NCBI GenBank assembly: GCA_044222685.1
Contig: JBGAMU010000090.1
Span: 1-16,246 of the forward strand
From: JAEUPI01 sp044222685
GTDB taxonomy: Bacteria; Pseudomonadota; Gammaproteobacteria; Burkholderiales; Burkholderiaceae_C
DNA length: 16,246 bases
Direction of reading: 5' to 3'
Shown here: piece after piece, positions 8,932 to 15,258 of the stretch
How positions within the stretch are numbered: the first letter of the stretch is position 1
How the letters are laid out: each line of letters opens with the position of its first letter
The notes under the pieces: model-generated
The model's database searches: none
What the model was told of the DNA's origin: nothing
What the model saw: only the letters and a program-made list of their open reading frames with translations
Program-made: the position numbers and the translations under genes

Positions 8932-9659
8932 GTCGCCCGCTCCTCATCGGCGAGCACGACGACGAGGCGCAACACGGCCTGCCCGAGGCGCTGCCTGCCG
9001 GCGAGCAGATGTTGTGGCAGGGCACGCCCGACTGGCGCGTGCTGGCGCGGCACGGCTTTCACATCCGCAGCTTCGCGCTGTACTTCGCGCTGCTGATCGC
9101 CTGGCGCGGCCTGGCCACGTGGTCCGACGGCGCGCCGGCGGCCACGGTGGCCGCATCGGTGCTGTGGCCGCTGCCGCTGGCCGCGCTGGCGCTGGGCTTC
9201 ATCGGCTTGCTGGCCTGGCTGGTCGGCCGCAACGCGGTCTACACGCTCACCGACCGCCGCGTCGTGATGCGCATCGGCATCGTGCTCACCGTCACCTTCA
9301 ACCTGCCGCTGTCGCGCATCGAGACCGTCCGCCTGCACGCGCTCGGCCGCGCCGGCGAGTCCGCCTCGCGGCCCGGCGACATCGCGCTGCTGCTCGATGC
9401 GCATGATCGCATCGGCTACATCCACCTGTGGCCGCACGCGCGTCCCTGGCACTTCCGCCGCACCGAGCCGATGCTGCGCGCGCTGCCCGAGGCCGACCGC
9501 GTGGCCCGGCTGCTGGTGGATGCGCTGGCCGCGTCGGTGGCTCGCTCGCAGGCCGTCACCGTGGCCGTCCACCCGTCGACGCAGACGGTGCCGGTGGACG
9601 AGCCGCGCCACGGCGCCGCGCGCCCGGCGGCGGACCACCCGGTGCCGCAGGCCGCCTGA
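8928..9659 (+). CDS. puhB: PuhB, photosynthetic complex (reaction centre) assembly protein
   Basis: PuhB is an inner-membrane protein that in Rhodobacter capsulatus helps reaction-centre and LH1 assembly. The product is 243 residues. It has a PuhB-type N terminus with GEQMLWQGTPDWRVLARHGFH, two hydrophobic segments (about residues 46-62 and 75-100), then a bacterial PH-like domain containing NAVYTLTDRRVVMRIG and NLPLSRIETVRL. The last ~30 residues are Pro/Ala/His-rich, appear disordered and look like an extension beyond the conserved domain. The start is GTG, overlapping the puhA stop, with a well-spaced AGGAG. The gap to puhC is about 20 nt, consistent with one transcript. Confidence 0.92.
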   Translation: MSRPLLIGEHDDEAQHGLPEALPAGEQMLWQGTPDWRVLARHGFHIRSFALYFALLIAWRGLATWSDGAPAATVAASVLWPLPLAALALGFIGLLAWLVGRNAVYTLTDRRVVMRIGIVLTVTFNLPLSRIETVRLHALGRAGESASRPGDIALLLDAHDRIGYIHLWPHARPWHFRRTEPMLRALPEADRVARLLVDALAASVARSQAVTVAVHPSTQTVPVDEPRHGAARPAADHPVPQAA

Positions 9660-9680
9660 CCCTCGATGGGAACACATGCG

Positions 9681-10157
9681 ATGAGCACCCACAGCCACCA
9701 CATTGCCGTGCCGCGCGGGCCGTTGATCGGCGCCGCGGTGCTGGTCGCGTTCACGATGGCCGCCGTGGCTACGCTGCGCATCAGCGGCACCGACGTGGGC
9801 AGCCGCAGCGCCGCGCCGGTGGTCGCCGAGCGCGAGCTGCGTTTCGAGGACCAGCCCGACGGCAGCGTGCGCGTGCTCGATGCGCGCGCCGACGCCGACG
9901 CCGCGCCGCTGCGCATCATCGAGGCCGGCAGCAACGGCTTCCTGCGCGGCGCGCTGCGCGCGCTGGTGCGCACCCGCAAGCTGGCCGGCCTGGGGCCGCA
10001 GACACCGTTCCGGCTGGTGGCCCATGCCGACGGCCGCCTCACGCTCGAGGACCCGGCCACGCACGAACGGGTCGACCTCGAGTCGTTCGGCCCGATGCAC
10101 GCGGCCGCCTTCGCCCAGCTGCTGCCGGCGCCGCACGCGCCGGTCGCGACCCGTTGA
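9681..10157 (+). CDS. puhC: PuhC, photosynthetic complex assembly protein
   Basis: PuhC is a small, single-pass membrane protein needed for optimal organisation of the reaction centre-LH1 core in Rhodobacter capsulatus. The product is 158 residues: a short cytoplasmic head (MSTHSHHIAVPRGP), one transmembrane helix at about residues 13-33, and a periplasmic domain with LRFEDQPDGSVRVLDA and GFLRGALRALVRTRK, a pattern typical of PuhC. Two in-frame ATGs exist, at 9666 and 9681. I chose 9681 because GGGAA (9668-9672) precedes it by 8 nt, whereas 9666 has no purine tract before it. The identification rests on these patterns plus the position between puhB and acsF. Confidence 0.9.
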   Translation: MSTHSHHIAVPRGPLIGAAVLVAFTMAAVATLRISGTDVGSRSAAPVVAERELRFEDQPDGSVRVLDARADADAAPLRIIEAGSNGFLRGALRALVRTRKLAGLGPQTPFRLVAHADGRLTLEDPATHERVDLESFGPMHAAAFAQLLPAPHAPVATR

Positions 10158-10176
10158 CCCCACCGTGGAGAACTGC

Positions 10177-11250
10177 ATGGACACCGCCACCCCCGCCGCG
10201 CCGATCGCCAGCCCCGACGAGGCGATCGCCCATGCCCGCGCCGAGACGCTGCTGACGCCGCGCTTCTACACCACCGACTTCACGGCGATGGACGCGCTCG
10301 ACGTGTCGGGCGTGCGCGCCGAGTGGGATCAGGTCATGGCCGAGTACGAGGGCGACAACAACCACGACCACTTCCAGCGCGACGAGGCGTTCAAGGACGA
10401 GATCCGCGAGCTGCCGCCGGCGCTGAAGAAGGAGTTCCTCGAGTTCCTGGTCAGCTCGCTGACGTCGGAGTTCTCCGGCTGCGTGCTCTACAACGAGATC
10501 CGCAAGAACGTCTCCAACCCCGAGATCAAGCAGCTGATGACCTACATGGCGCGCGACGAGTCGCGCCACGCCGGCTTCATCAACAGCGCGCTGAAGGACT
10601 ACGGCCTGGGCGTCGACCTGGGGCAGCTCAAGCGCACCAAGGCCTACACCTACTTCAAGCCCAAGTACATCTTCTACGCGACCTACCTGTCCGAGAAGAT
10701 CGGCTATGCCCGCTACATCACCATCTTCCGCCAGCTCGAGCGCCGGCCGGAGCTGCGCTTCCATCCGATCTTTCGCTGGTTCGAACGCTGGTGCAACGAC
10801 GAATTCCGCCACGGCGAGTCGTTCGCGCTGATCCTGCGCGCCAACCCGCAGCTGCTGCGCGGCGTCAACAAGCTGTGGATCCGCTTCTTCCTGCTCGCGG
10901 TGTACGCCACCATGTACGTGCGCGACCACACCCGCCCGGTGATGCACGATGCGATGGGGCTGGACGCCACCGAGTACGACTACACCGTCTTTCGCATCAC
11001 GTCGGAGATCTCGCGCCAGGTGTTCCCGCTGTCGCTGGACACCGACCACCCGGCCTTCCGTGCCGGCATGACACGGCTCACCGAGCTGTCGCAGCGCATG
11101 GCCGCCGCCAAGGCGCGCGGCGGCATCCGCGGACGGCTGGCGCAGGCGCGCTGCGCGGTGGCGGCCACCGCCACCTTCGTGCGCCTGTACGCTCTGCCCA
11201 CCGTGGCCAACGAGCTGCCGCAGCGCGTGCACATGGCGCCGGCCTGGTGA
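10177..11250 (+). CDS. acsF: AcsF, aerobic Mg-protoporphyrin IX monomethyl ester oxidative cyclase
   Basis: AcsF is the di-iron, oxygen-dependent enzyme that forms ring E, turning Mg-protoporphyrin IX monomethyl ester into divinyl protochlorophyllide. The product is 357 residues. The di-iron ligand motifs are intact: E98 in SLTSEFSG, E128-x-x-H131 in DESRHAGF, and E209-x-x-H212 in CNDEFRHGES. The N-terminal TLLTPRFYTTDF stretch is diagnostic for the family. The ATG has GTGGAGAA at 10165-10172 just upstream and lies 19 nt after puhC. The oxygen-independent alternative, the radical-SAM BchE, is not in this window. Placement between puhC and puhE matches the order known in other purple bacteria. 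The TGA overlaps an ATG that opens a 13-codon reading frame (see findings). Confidence 0.97.
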   Translation: MDTATPAAPIASPDEAIAHARAETLLTPRFYTTDFTAMDALDVSGVRAEWDQVMAEYEGDNNHDHFQRDEAFKDEIRELPPALKKEFLEFLVSSLTSEFSGCVLYNEIRKNVSNPEIKQLMTYMARDESRHAGFINSALKDYGLGVDLGQLKRTKAYTYFKPKYIFYATYLSEKIGYARYITIFRQLERRPELRFHPIFRWFERWCNDEFRHGESFALILRANPQLLRGVNKLWIRFFLLAVYATMYVRDHTRPVMHDAMGLDATEYDYTVFRITSEISRQVFPLSLDTDHPAFRAGMTRLTELSQRMAAAKARGGIRGRLAQARCAVAATATFVRLYALPTVANELPQRVHMAPAW

Positions 11251-11307
11251 TGGCGGCGGCCCGACCGATCCGCCCGCTCGCCGCGAGCTGAACCGCACCA
11301 GGCATCG

Positions 11308-12126
11308 ATGGGCGAGCTGACGCTGCCGGTCGTGTACACGCTGTTCGCGTGGTGGTTCAGCACGGGTGTGATCCTCTATCTGGACGGCCTGCCCCGCCGC
11401 ACCTTCAGCTGGACGCTGAGCGGCGCCACGCTCGTGCTCGGCGCCGCGCTGTGGGGCCTGGTGCACACGCGCGACGACCTCAGCGTGGCGGGCGCCTACT
11501 GCGCCTTCACCTGCGCGCTGCTCGTCTGGGCCTGGCAGGAGGTCGCCTTCCTGCTCGGCGTGGTCACCGGTCCGCGGCGCACGCCCTGCCCGGCCGGTGC
11601 GCGCGGCTGGCGCCGCACCGGCTACGCGCTGCAGGCGGTGCTGTACCACGAGCTGGCGCTGATCGTGCTCGCGATCGCGGTGCTCGCCAGCGTCGGGCCG
11701 GGCGCCAATCGCGTCGGCGTGTGGACCTACTGCGTGCTGTGGGCGATGCGCCAGAGCGCCAAGCTCAACGTCTTTCTCGGCGTGCGCAATCTGGGCGAGA
11801 GCTTCCTGCCCGATCACCTGGCCTACCTGAAGACCTATTTCCAGCGCAAGCCGATGAACGTGCTGTTCCCGCTGTCGGTCACCGTGGCCACCGCCGCCGC
11901 GGTGGCCGTGTGGTGGCGCCTGCTCGAGGGCGGCGCCGCCGGCGGCTTCGAGACGGCCGCGCTCGCGCTGACCGGCACGCTGCTCGCGCTGGGCGCGCTG
12001 GAGCATTGGCTGCTGGTGCTGCCGCTGCCCACCGAGGCCCTGTGGCGCTGGGGCCTGCGCTCGCATCGGGCGGCGACGCCCGAGCCGGTGCGGCCAAGCG
12101 CACGCGTCGTCTCGCCGCCGGCCTGA
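11308..12126 (+). CDS. puhE: PuhE, multi-spanning photosynthetic complex assembly protein
   Basis: PuhE (orf227/orf292-type) is an integral membrane protein of the puh operon that modulates bacteriochlorophyll content and reaction-centre assembly in Rhodobacter capsulatus; its biochemical role is not settled. The product is 272 residues with about six to seven hydrophobic segments. Family-typical stretches are FAWWFSTGVILYLDGLPRRT near residue 13, VTGPRRTPCPAGARGWRRTG near 87, AKLNVFLGVRNLGESFLPDH near 151, and YFQRKPMNVLFP near 178. The last ~25 residues are not hydrophobic. The ribosome-binding site is weak (AGG at 11300-11302), so translation may depend on coupling from upstream. The stop codon touches the stop codon of the oppositely oriented receptor gene. 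Confidence 0.93.
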   Translation: MGELTLPVVYTLFAWWFSTGVILYLDGLPRRTFSWTLSGATLVLGAALWGLVHTRDDLSVAGAYCAFTCALLVWAWQEVAFLLGVVTGPRRTPCPAGARGWRRTGYALQAVLYHELALIVLAIAVLASVGPGANRVGVWTYCVLWAMRQSAKLNVFLGVRNLGESFLPDHLAYLKTYFQRKPMNVLFPLSVTVATAAAVAVWWRLLEGGAAGGFETAALALTGTLLALGALEHWLLVLPLPTEALWRWGLRSHRAATPEPVRPSARVVSPPA

Positions 12127-13119
12127 CTACAGGCGCGAGACGCGTCCTTCGGCCACCAGCGGACCGTACAGCGCGAGGTCGGCGGCCACGCGCTCGCGCA
12201 AGGCCTGCGGCGTCGACGGCGTGAGCTCGAAGCCGGCTTGCTCGGCACGGTGGCGAACCTGCGCCGTCTGAAGCACCGCGGCCAGGTCACGCTGCAGTTG
12301 CTCGACGATCGATGCGGGCGTGCCGGCCACGGCCACCAGGGCCGCCCAAGGGTGCATCTCGATCGCCGGCCCGCCGGCTTCGGCCAGCGTCGGGATCTCG
12401 GGGCGGGCGGGCAGACGGTGGCGGGCCGCCACGGCCAGCGGGCGCAGGCGGCCGCTGTCCATCAGGCCCGCCACGGTGTTGAGGCTGAGGGTGGTGAAGT
12501 CCACGGCGCTCGCGGCCACGGCCGCCAGCATCGTGCCCGCATCCTTGAACGGCACGTGCAGCAGGCGCAACCCGGCCGCGCGGGCAAGACTTTCCACCGC
12601 CACGTGGCTGGCGTGGCCATGGCCGAGGCTCGCGTAGCTGACGCGGCCTGCTTCCAGGCGTGCCGCCTCGGTCATGTCGGCCAGGCTGCGAAAGCGGCTG
12701 CCGCCGCCGACCCAGACGAGAAACGTGGCGCGGAACAGCAGCGTCAACGGCAACAGGTCGCGCTGCGGGTCGTAGGGCAGGCTGGCGTGCAGCAGCGGGT
12801 TGATCGCCAGCGTCGCCGTGTCGGCCAGGAACAAGGTGTGGCCGTCGGGCGGCGTGCGCCGCAGCTCGCTGAAGGCCACGATGCCCGAGGCGCCGGGCTT
12901 GTTGTCCACCCAGACCGGCTGACCCCAGTGCTGCGCCAGACGTTCGGCGACGCTGCGGGCCACCACGTCGGGACCGATGCCCACCGAGTACGGCACCACC
13001 AGGCGCACGGCGCGGGCGGGAAAGCCAGCCGCCCGCACGGGCCGGATCCAGCCCGGCGCCAGCGCGCCGGCGAGCGCCGCCAGCGCGGTGCGCCTCGGCA
13101 GCCGGGCGGCGCCGTGCAT
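12127..13119 (-). CDS. Bug/TctC-family periplasmic solute-binding protein
   Basis: Members of this family (Pfam TctC, often called Bug receptors) bind small carboxylates or amides in the periplasm; a few serve tripartite tricarboxylate transporters, but most in Burkholderiales are orphans. The product is 330 residues, the usual length. The first ~30 residues look like a signal peptide with a twin-arginine-like start (RLPRRTALAAL) ending near PVRAAG. The mature part has FPARAVRLVVPYSVGIGPD, VWVDNKPGASG, and PDGHTLFLADTATLAINPLL. The usual Gly-rich ligand loop (PGGGTD) is replaced by SVGIGPD. The ATG overlaps the stop of the upstream menA-like gene as TGATG, with GGTGGGG just before it. No TctA/TctB membrane partners are nearby, so the ligand and function are unknown. 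Confidence 0.9.
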   Translation of the reverse strand: MHGAARLPRRTALAALAGALAPGWIRPVRAAGFPARAVRLVVPYSVGIGPDVVARSVAERLAQHWGQPVWVDNKPGASGIVAFSELRRTPPDGHTLFLADTATLAINPLLHASLPYDPQRDLLPLTLLFRATFLVWVGGGSRFRSLADMTEAARLEAGRVSYASLGHGHASHVAVESLARAAGLRLLHVPFKDAGTMLAAVAASAVDFTTLSLNTVAGLMDSGRLRPLAVAARHRLPARPEIPTLAEAGGPAIEMHPWAALVAVAGTPASIVEQLQRDLAAVLQTAQVRHRAEQAGFELTPSTPQALRERVAADLALYGPLVAEGRVSRL

Positions 13120-14060
13120 CACCCCACCATGCGGCCGAGCAGGGCGCCGGTGGACAGCAGCGCCGCGAACCACAATTCGAGCCGGAAAGTGCGGAACAGC
13201 ACCTCGTTGAAGGCGGTGCCGCGCGGGCAGGCGATGAAGTCGCGCCGCAACTGCCAGGCCGACGGCAGCAGCAGCAGAGGCAGCAGCAGCGCCGGGGCGC
13301 GCCCGGCCAGGGCCATCACCGGCAGCAGCGCGAAGGGCGCCAGCAGGAGCGCGCCGAACAGCGCCGTCGACCCGCGCTCGCCGAAGGTGACGGCGAAGGT
13401 GCGACGCCCGACCAGCCGGTCGTGTGCGATGTCGCGATGGTTGTTGACCGCCAGCGCGGCGGCGGCCAGTGCGCCGATGGCCACCGAGGCCAGCACCGTC
13501 ACGTTGCCGACGCTGGCGGTGAGCACCCAGTCGCTGCCGATCACGGCGACCAGCCCGAAGAAGACGAAGACGGTCAACTCGCCGAACGGCGTGTACGCGA
13601 TCGGCTTGGGCCCGCCCATGTAGGCCAGCGCGGCGAGCAGCGAGGCGCAGCCGATGGCCAGCACCGGCCAGCCGCGCCAGGCCACCAGGGCCAGCCCCAG
13701 GATGGTGGCGACCAGCGCGCACACGACGATGCCGGCGCGCACGTGGCGCACGCTGAGCCATCCGTTGGCGGTGGCGCGCGGCAGGCCGGTGCGCGTGCCG
13801 CTGCTGTCGCCGGCGCGCACGGTGTAGCCGACGTTGTTCTGCATGTTGGTGATGACCTGCATCAGCAGCGCTGCGCCGAGCACCAGCACGGCGGCGATCC
13901 AGTCGATGGCACCGGTGCGCTCGAAACCCAGCGTGGCGCCGACCAGCACCGGGCTGATCGCCACCAGCAGGCTGCGCGGCCGCACCGCCACCGCCCAGGC
14001 CTGCAGCGAGCCGGAGCGCACCGTGTCGGCGGCATGCGCGGTGGCACGTTCAGCGGTCAC
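13119..14060 (-). CDS. menA: MenA-like UbiA-family prenyltransferase (1,4-dihydroxy-2-naphthoate prenyltransferase type)
   Basis: The UbiA superfamily attaches polyprenyl chains to aromatic rings in the membrane; MenA makes demethylmenaquinone. From the GTG at 14060 the product is 313 residues with about eight to nine hydrophobic segments. MenA-like features are TGLPRATANGW (residues 91-101), GGPKPIAYTPFGELTVFVFF (149-168), and the second Asp-rich motif NNHRDIAHDRLVGRRT (206-221), which is intact. The first Asp-rich motif is degenerate: NMQNNVGY (72-79) replaces the expected ND-x-x-D. GTG 14060 is chosen because GGTGGG precedes it by 6 nt; GTG 14078 and TTG 14117 are alternatives. BchG, which adds phytol in the same superfamily, has a different NDYCDR-type motif and does not match. 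Menaquinone synthesis is the likely role, but loss of the acidic residues leaves activity uncertain. Confidence 0.72.
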   Translation of the reverse strand: MTAERATAHAADTVRSGSLQAWAVAVRPRSLLVAISPVLVGATLGFERTGAIDWIAAVLVLGAALLMQVITNMQNNVGYTVRAGDSSGTRTGLPRATANGWLSVRHVRAGIVVCALVATILGLALVAWRGWPVLAIGCASLLAALAYMGGPKPIAYTPFGELTVFVFFGLVAVIGSDWVLTASVGNVTVLASVAIGALAAAALAVNNHRDIAHDRLVGRRTFAVTFGERGSTALFGALLLAPFALLPVMALAGRAPALLLPLLLLPSAWQLRRDFIACPRGTAFNEVLFRTFRLELWFAALLSTGALLGRMVG

Positions 14061-14142
14061 GGCATGCCCACCGCGCACGGCGGATTCGATGCGAGCGATG
14101 GCGTCATGGCGCGGCAAGTCTCCGACATGGCTTCGTCGTCAC

Positions 14143-14148
14143 AGCATG
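14143..14148 (-). promoter_or_regulatory. Candidate -10 element for the menA-like gene
   Basis: On the minus strand this reads CATGCT, matching TATAAT at the important second and last positions. If used, transcription would start near 14136, placing the upstream FNR-type dyad at about -40.5, the class II activation position. This is inferred from spacing only. Confidence 0.3.
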
Positions 14149-14169
14149 GCCATCATGTGTCGATGATGC

Positions 14170-14183
14170 TTGACGATCATCAA
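14170..14183 (-). promoter_or_regulatory. FNR/Anr-type operator upstream of the menA-like gene
   Basis: The plus strand reads TTGACGATCATCAA, one mismatch from the FNR consensus TTGAT-N4-ATCAA. It sits in the 210-nt gap between ispH and the menA-like gene, about 110 nt before the chosen GTG start. FNR-family proteins are oxygen sensors, and FnrL is known to act on photosynthesis genes in purple bacteria, so anaerobic control of the menA/Bug pair is the natural reading. Confidence 0.6.
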
Positions 14184-14256
14184 TCTGGCGAGCCGGCACG
14201 GGACCCCGGTTGCCTCAGCGGTCGCCTCGATGCCTGCGCAGGAGGATCGTCGACGC

Positions 14257-14272
14257 GACCGGCCGGCCGGTC
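14257..14272. repeat. 16-bp perfect palindrome at the ispH stop codon
   Basis: GACCGGCCGGCCGGTC is its own reverse complement and overlaps the ispH stop (14271-14273). It could fold as a six-pair GC hairpin with a CCGG loop in the ispH transcript. No T-run follows on the minus strand, so it is at best a weak or factor-assisted terminator, or an mRNA 3'-end stabiliser. Confidence 0.35.
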
Positions 14273-15236
14273 AGAGCGCCGCTTCGACCGCAGTCGGCTC
14301 GCGTCGCGTGTCGCCCGGTTCCAGCCCGGCCGGCAGGCGAAAGTGCACGCGTTCGGGCTCGCCTTCGAGCTGATGCACCGCGTCGGCGCCGAGCGCGACC
14401 AGGCGCTCGCAGACACCGCTGACCAGCGCCTCGGGCGTCGATGCGCCGGCGGTCACGCCGATGCGGCGCACGCCGACCAGCCAGGCCGGATCGATCTCGC
14501 CGGCGTGCTGGATCAGCCGGGCCGACACGCCGCAGCGCTCGGCCACCTCCTGCAGACGGCAGGAGTTGGAGCTGTTGCGCGAGCCGACGACCAGCAGCAG
14601 GTCGACCCGGCGTGCCAGCTCGCGCACGGCGTTCTGCCGGTTCTGCGTCGCGTAGCAGATGTCGCCCACCTGAGGGCCGCGGATGGCGGGGAAGCGCTGC
14701 TCGAGCGCGGCGATGATCTCGCGCGTGTCGTCGACGCTGAGCGTGGTCTGCGTCACGTAGGCCAGCGCGGCATCCGGCGGCAGCGACAGCTGTGCCACGT
14801 CGGCCCGGTCGGCCACCACCTGCGCCGGCCCGTCGATCGAGCCGAGCGTGCCTTCGACCTCGTCGTGCCCGGGGTGGCCGACGATGAGCACCCGGCGGCC
14901 CTCGTCGGCATAACGCTGCGCCTGCAGGTGCACCTTGGTCACCAGCGGACACGTCGCATCGATCACGTGCAGCCGGCGACGCCGCGCCTGCTCGACCACC
15001 GCGGTGGCCACGCCGTGCGCGCTGAACACCAGCGTCGCCTGCAGCGGCACCTGGTCGAGGCTGTCGACGAAGACCGCGCCGCGGGCGCGCAGGTCGGCCA
15101 CCACGTGGCCGTTGTGCACGATCTCGTGGAACACGTACACCGGCGCGCCGCGCCGCTGCAGCGCCAGCTCGACGATCTCGATCGCGCGCTCGACGCCGGC
15201 GCAGAAGCCGCGCGGCTGGGCCAGCAGGACGTCCAT
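14271..15236 (-). CDS. ispH: IspH (LytB), 4-hydroxy-3-methylbut-2-enyl diphosphate reductase
   Basis: IspH is the last enzyme of the methylerythritol phosphate pathway; its [4Fe-4S] centre reduces HMBPP to IPP and DMAPP. The product is 321 residues. The three cluster cysteines are present: C12 in GFCAGV, C96 in DATCPLV, and C194 in DICYATQNRQ. The active-site HPGHDEVEGT stretch has H124 and E126 at the same numbers as in Escherichia coli, and VGSRNSSNSCRL is typical. It starts 22 nt after the pufC stop in the same direction, so it may be the distal gene of the puf operon and supply precursors for the phytyl tail, carotenoids and quinones. Betaproteobacteria usually carry an ispH near lspA; whether this is an additional copy cannot be seen here. 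Confidence 0.95.
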   Translation of the reverse strand: MDVLLAQPRGFCAGVERAIEIVELALQRRGAPVYVFHEIVHNGHVVADLRARGAVFVDSLDQVPLQATLVFSAHGVATAVVEQARRRRLHVIDATCPLVTKVHLQAQRYADEGRRVLIVGHPGHDEVEGTLGSIDGPAQVVADRADVAQLSLPPDAALAYVTQTTLSVDDTREIIAALEQRFPAIRGPQVGDICYATQNRQNAVRELARRVDLLLVVGSRNSSNSCRLQEVAERCGVSARLIQHAGEIDPAWLVGVRRIGVTAGASTPEALVSGVCERLVALGADAVHQLEGEPERVHFRLPAGLEPGDTRREPTAVEAAL

Positions 15237-15258
15237 GACCCTTGGGCGACTGCGCGGT

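Noticed and set aside
9666..9680. Earlier ATG (9666) as the puhC start
   Set aside because: No ribosome-binding site precedes it, while GGGAA is well spaced before 9681.
10039..12066. Long minus-strand frame (about 675 codons) opposite acsF and puhE
   Set aside because: It covers two well-supported genes, has biased shadow composition, and has no family motif.
12121..12134. Bidirectional terminator between puhE and the receptor gene
   Set aside because: The hairpin has only four pairs and no T-run on either strand.
13119..14060. UbiA-family gene as bacteriochlorophyll synthase BchG
   Set aside because: The NDYCDR-type motif of BchG is absent, while GPKPIAYTPFGEL and TGLPRAT match the MenA branch better.
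14100..14200. PpsR/CrtJ repressor box (TGT-N12-ACA) in the ispH-menA gap
   Set aside because: The TGT triplets present do not have ACA at the required distance.
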